Source: Thermithiobacillus tepidarius DSM 3134 (lineage in GTDB: Bacteria; Pseudomonadota; Gammaproteobacteria; Acidithiobacillales; Thermithiobacillaceae). Taken from it: DNA of 64,000 nucleotides. Below are positions 62,209 through 64,000 of the stretch, in pieces. Made by a program: the position numbers and the translations under genes. Where the stretch lies: assembly GCF_000423825.1 (NCBI RefSeq), contig NZ_KE384096.1, positions 62,001 through 126,000 on the forward strand, in the 5' to 3' direction. The notes under the pieces were generated by a model that ran no database searches, had not been told where the DNA came from, and was given only the letters and a program-made list of their open reading frames with translations. How positions within the stretch are numbered: the stretch's first letter is position 1; the number at the start of each line of letters is the position of its first letter.

Positions 62209-64000
62209 TCAGCTCGGCACCGTCACGACTTGCAGCTCGCCGTCCACGTGCAGCGCCCGCGCCTGCAGGGTGCCGTCGGCCGCGCGCTCGAAGCGCAGGT
62301 CCACCGTCGCCGCGCCGACCCGCAGCCCGTGCAGCTCCAGGCGGTGAATGAAATCCGGCAGCAGCGGCCGCACGATGCGCAACTGCCGGGCGAAGCCGTC
62401 GGCCTGCAGGCCGAGCATGTGCTGCAGCATGTGGAGCACGGATGCTGCCGCCCAGGCCTGGGGGTGGTCGGCCACCGGATAGCGCACCGGCACCTGGTAG
62501 TCGTCGCGGCGGAAGCCGGCGAAGAGCTCGGGCAGGCGGTAGGCGTGGAAATGGGTGGCCGCGCTGAAGATGCCGTCGAAGATGCGCAGCGCCTCCTGGT
62601 CGAAGCCGTAGCGTCGCAGGCCGGCCAGGATCAGAGCGTTGTCGTGGGGCCAGACGGTGCCCAGATGGTAGGCGATGGGGTTGTAGCGCAGCTCCGTGGT
62701 CGCCAGGGTGCGGATGCCCCAGCCGCTGAACATGTCCGCGGCCAGCAGCCGGTCCTTGACGAGGCGCGCCTTGTCCGCGTCCGCGATCCCGGCCCACAGC
62801 GCGTGCCCGGGGTTCGAGGTGATCACCGTCGCGGGTTGCTTCCCCGCCTGCAGGGCCAGGGCGTAGAACTGCTTGTCCGCCAGCCAGAAGTCCTTGTTGA
62901 AGCGGACGCGCAGTGCTTCCGCCTCCTGCTCCAGTCGCTGCGCCCGCCCCGCGTCGCCGCTGCGCCGGTAGAGCTCTGCCAGGTGCCGCTTGGCCATGAA
63001 GACGTAGGCCTGCACCTCCACCAGGGCGATGGGCGGGCGGGCCAGGCTGCCGTCGCGGTTGACGATGGCGTCGCCCGAATCCTTCCAGCCCTGGTTGATC
63101 AGACCCTTGCCGGTGCTGCTCTGGTATTCCACGTAGCCGTCGCCGTCCAGGTCGCCGTAGCGTCCGATCCAGGCCAGCGCCAGCTCGACCTGGGGCTGCA
63201 GCTCCCCGAAGAGGTCGAGGCTGCCCGTCCAGGCGGCGTGCTCGCCCAGGAGGATGAGAAAGAGCAGGGTGGCGTCGATGCTGCCGTAGTAGGGCGTGTA
63301 AGGGATCTCGTTCAGCCGGGCCATTTCGCCGACCCGCAGCTCGTGCAGGATCTTGCCCGGCTGCTCGTCGCGCCAGGCGCTTACCTCACGGCCCTGGTAC
63401 TTGGCCAGCAGGCGCAGGGTCTGCGCCGCGATGTCCGGCTGGAAGGCCAGGGTTTGCAGGGCGGTGAGCGCGCTGTCGCGCCCGAACAGGGTGACGAACC
63501 AGGGCACGCCTGCGGCGAAGTAGGTATCGCCGTCCAGCGTGCTCTGCAGCACCTGCAGGTCGCCCAGGGCGCGCTCGACGATGCGCTCGACCAGCGGGGA
63601 CGGGCAGCGGACCTGCGTGTACTGCCTGAGCCACTGTCTGGCCGTCGCGCGCTGGTAATCCTGCACCTGGCGGATGCTGTGCCGGGAGTGGACGCGATCC
63701 TGCAGCTCCCGCACGCTGGGCGCTTCGGCCACCGTCAGGGAAACCATCAGGGTGTTGTCCTGCTGCGGCGGCAGGCTGAGGTGCAGGCGGGCGGTCTGCG
63801 TCTCGCGGCTGAGCAGCGCCTCGGAAAATCGCACGAACAGGGCCCGGCACAGACCATCGGCGCCTTCGTAAAGGAAGCGCAGGACGTCGTTCTGCCATGC
63901 GGGCGGCTGTCGGATGCCGTATTTCTCCGGCAGCATGCCGCGCACCGCGAAGACGTCTTCGAAGCCGGCGTGGAAAGTGAAGGCAAGCTGAAAATCCACC
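62209..64000 (-). CDS. Amylo-alpha-1,6-glucosidase-like protein, copy 2, truncated by the window
   Basis: The frame runs off the right edge; about 597 codons are visible, so the N-terminus is missing. The (alpha/alpha)6 barrel is complete and parallels copy 1: VPWFVTLFGRDSALTAL, DEQPGKILHELR, PYYGSIDATLLFLILL, GDGYVEYQ, NQGWKDSGDAIVNRDG, GWGIRTLA, VWPHDNALILAGL and RLPELFAGF. It is cytosolic by appearance, acting on alpha-glucan or oligosaccharide. The two copies differ well beyond recent duplication, so they probably have separate substrates. Confidence 0.87.
   Translation of the reverse strand, partial: VDFQLAFTFHAGFEDVFAVRGMLPEKYGIRQPPAWQNDVLRFLYEGADGLCRALFVRFSEALLSRETQTARLHLSLPPQQDNTLMVSLTVAEAPSVRELQDRVHSRHSIRQVQDYQRATARQWLRQYTQVRCPSPLVERIVERALGDLQVLQSTLDGDTYFAAGVPWFVTLFGRDSALTALQTLAFQPDIAAQTLRLLAKYQGREVSAWRDEQPGKILHELRVGEMARLNEIPYTPYYGSIDATLLFLILLGEHAAWTGSLDLFGELQPQVELALAWIGRYGDLDGDGYVEYQSSTGKGLINQGWKDSGDAIVNRDGSLARPPIALVEVQAYVFMAKRHLAELYRRSGDAGRAQRLEQEAEALRVRFNKDFWLADKQFYALALQAGKQPATVITSNPGHALWAGIADADKARLVKDRLLAADMFSGWGIRTLATTELRYNPIAYHLGTVWPHDNALILAGLRRYGFDQEALRIFDGIFSAATHFHAYRLPELFAGFRRDDYQVPVRYPVADHPQAWAAASVLHMLQHMLGLQADGFARQLRIVRPLLPDFIHRLELHGLRVGAATVDLRFERAADGTLQARALHVDGELQVVTVPS

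Overview
The window is a GC-rich (roughly two thirds G+C by eye), densely coded chromosomal segment of a Gram-negative proteobacterium. BamD, the two-partner secretion pair, E. coli-type SpeD, RluD, HrpB, YcgN and the Pro-Arg-His-Lys tRNA cluster point to the gammaproteobacterial/Acidithiobacillia side. An isocitrate dehydrogenase with NAD-type cofactor residues sits in an acn-icd-sucCD block without 2-oxoglutarate dehydrogenase genes. That would suit an autotroph with an incomplete TCA cycle, such as an Acidithiobacillus or Thermithiobacillus relative; the taxon is an inference. No phage, insertion sequence or CRISPR array was seen.

Layout. 1-9.1 kb: end of a hybrid histidine kinase, an MsbA-like ABC exporter, a SprT-like protein, a PAS histidine kinase with an Rcp1-like response regulator, and a four-tRNA operon with a readable promoter and terminator. 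9.3-13.9 kb: a DUF599 protein, speD, hrpB and a YcgN-type protein. 13.9-18.2 kb: a minus-strand run of luciferase-like monooxygenase, SDR, AurF-like diiron oxygenase and a SIR2-domain protein. 18.2-22.6 kb: a Rof-like protein, a cluster of REP repeats, mtgA, a VTT-domain protein and a KimA-like permease. 22.8-30.8 kb: aconitase, isocitrate dehydrogenase, sucC, a small tail-anchored protein, sucD, glutamine-dependent NAD synthetase and PII.

31.3-45.4 kb is the accessory region: a contact-dependent inhibition locus (TpsB transporter, a 3030-residue CdiA-like exoprotein, and a PoNi-type immunity protein). The toxin tip looks like a PD-(D/E)xK nuclease. The toxin/immunity junction is AT-rich, the 3' end of the immunity gene is duplicated in tandem (123 bp), and decayed genes follow (a ParE-like toxin and a lipoprotein).

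45.5-64 kb: a YpfJ-type metallopeptidase, nitroreductase, the divergent bamD and rluD-pgeF genes, an amylo-alpha-1,6-glucosidase with three small membrane-protein genes, a methionine-salvage operon (mtnD-mtnW-mtnX-mtnB) running into an ACT-domain gene and def, cytochrome bd oxidase genes (cydAB), an SDR, and a second, truncated amylo-alpha-1,6-glucosidase. Nine REP units of one family mark the longer intergenic gaps. SpeD (polyamine synthesis releases methylthioadenosine) and the mtn genes (recycling of that by-product) are functionally linked although far apart.
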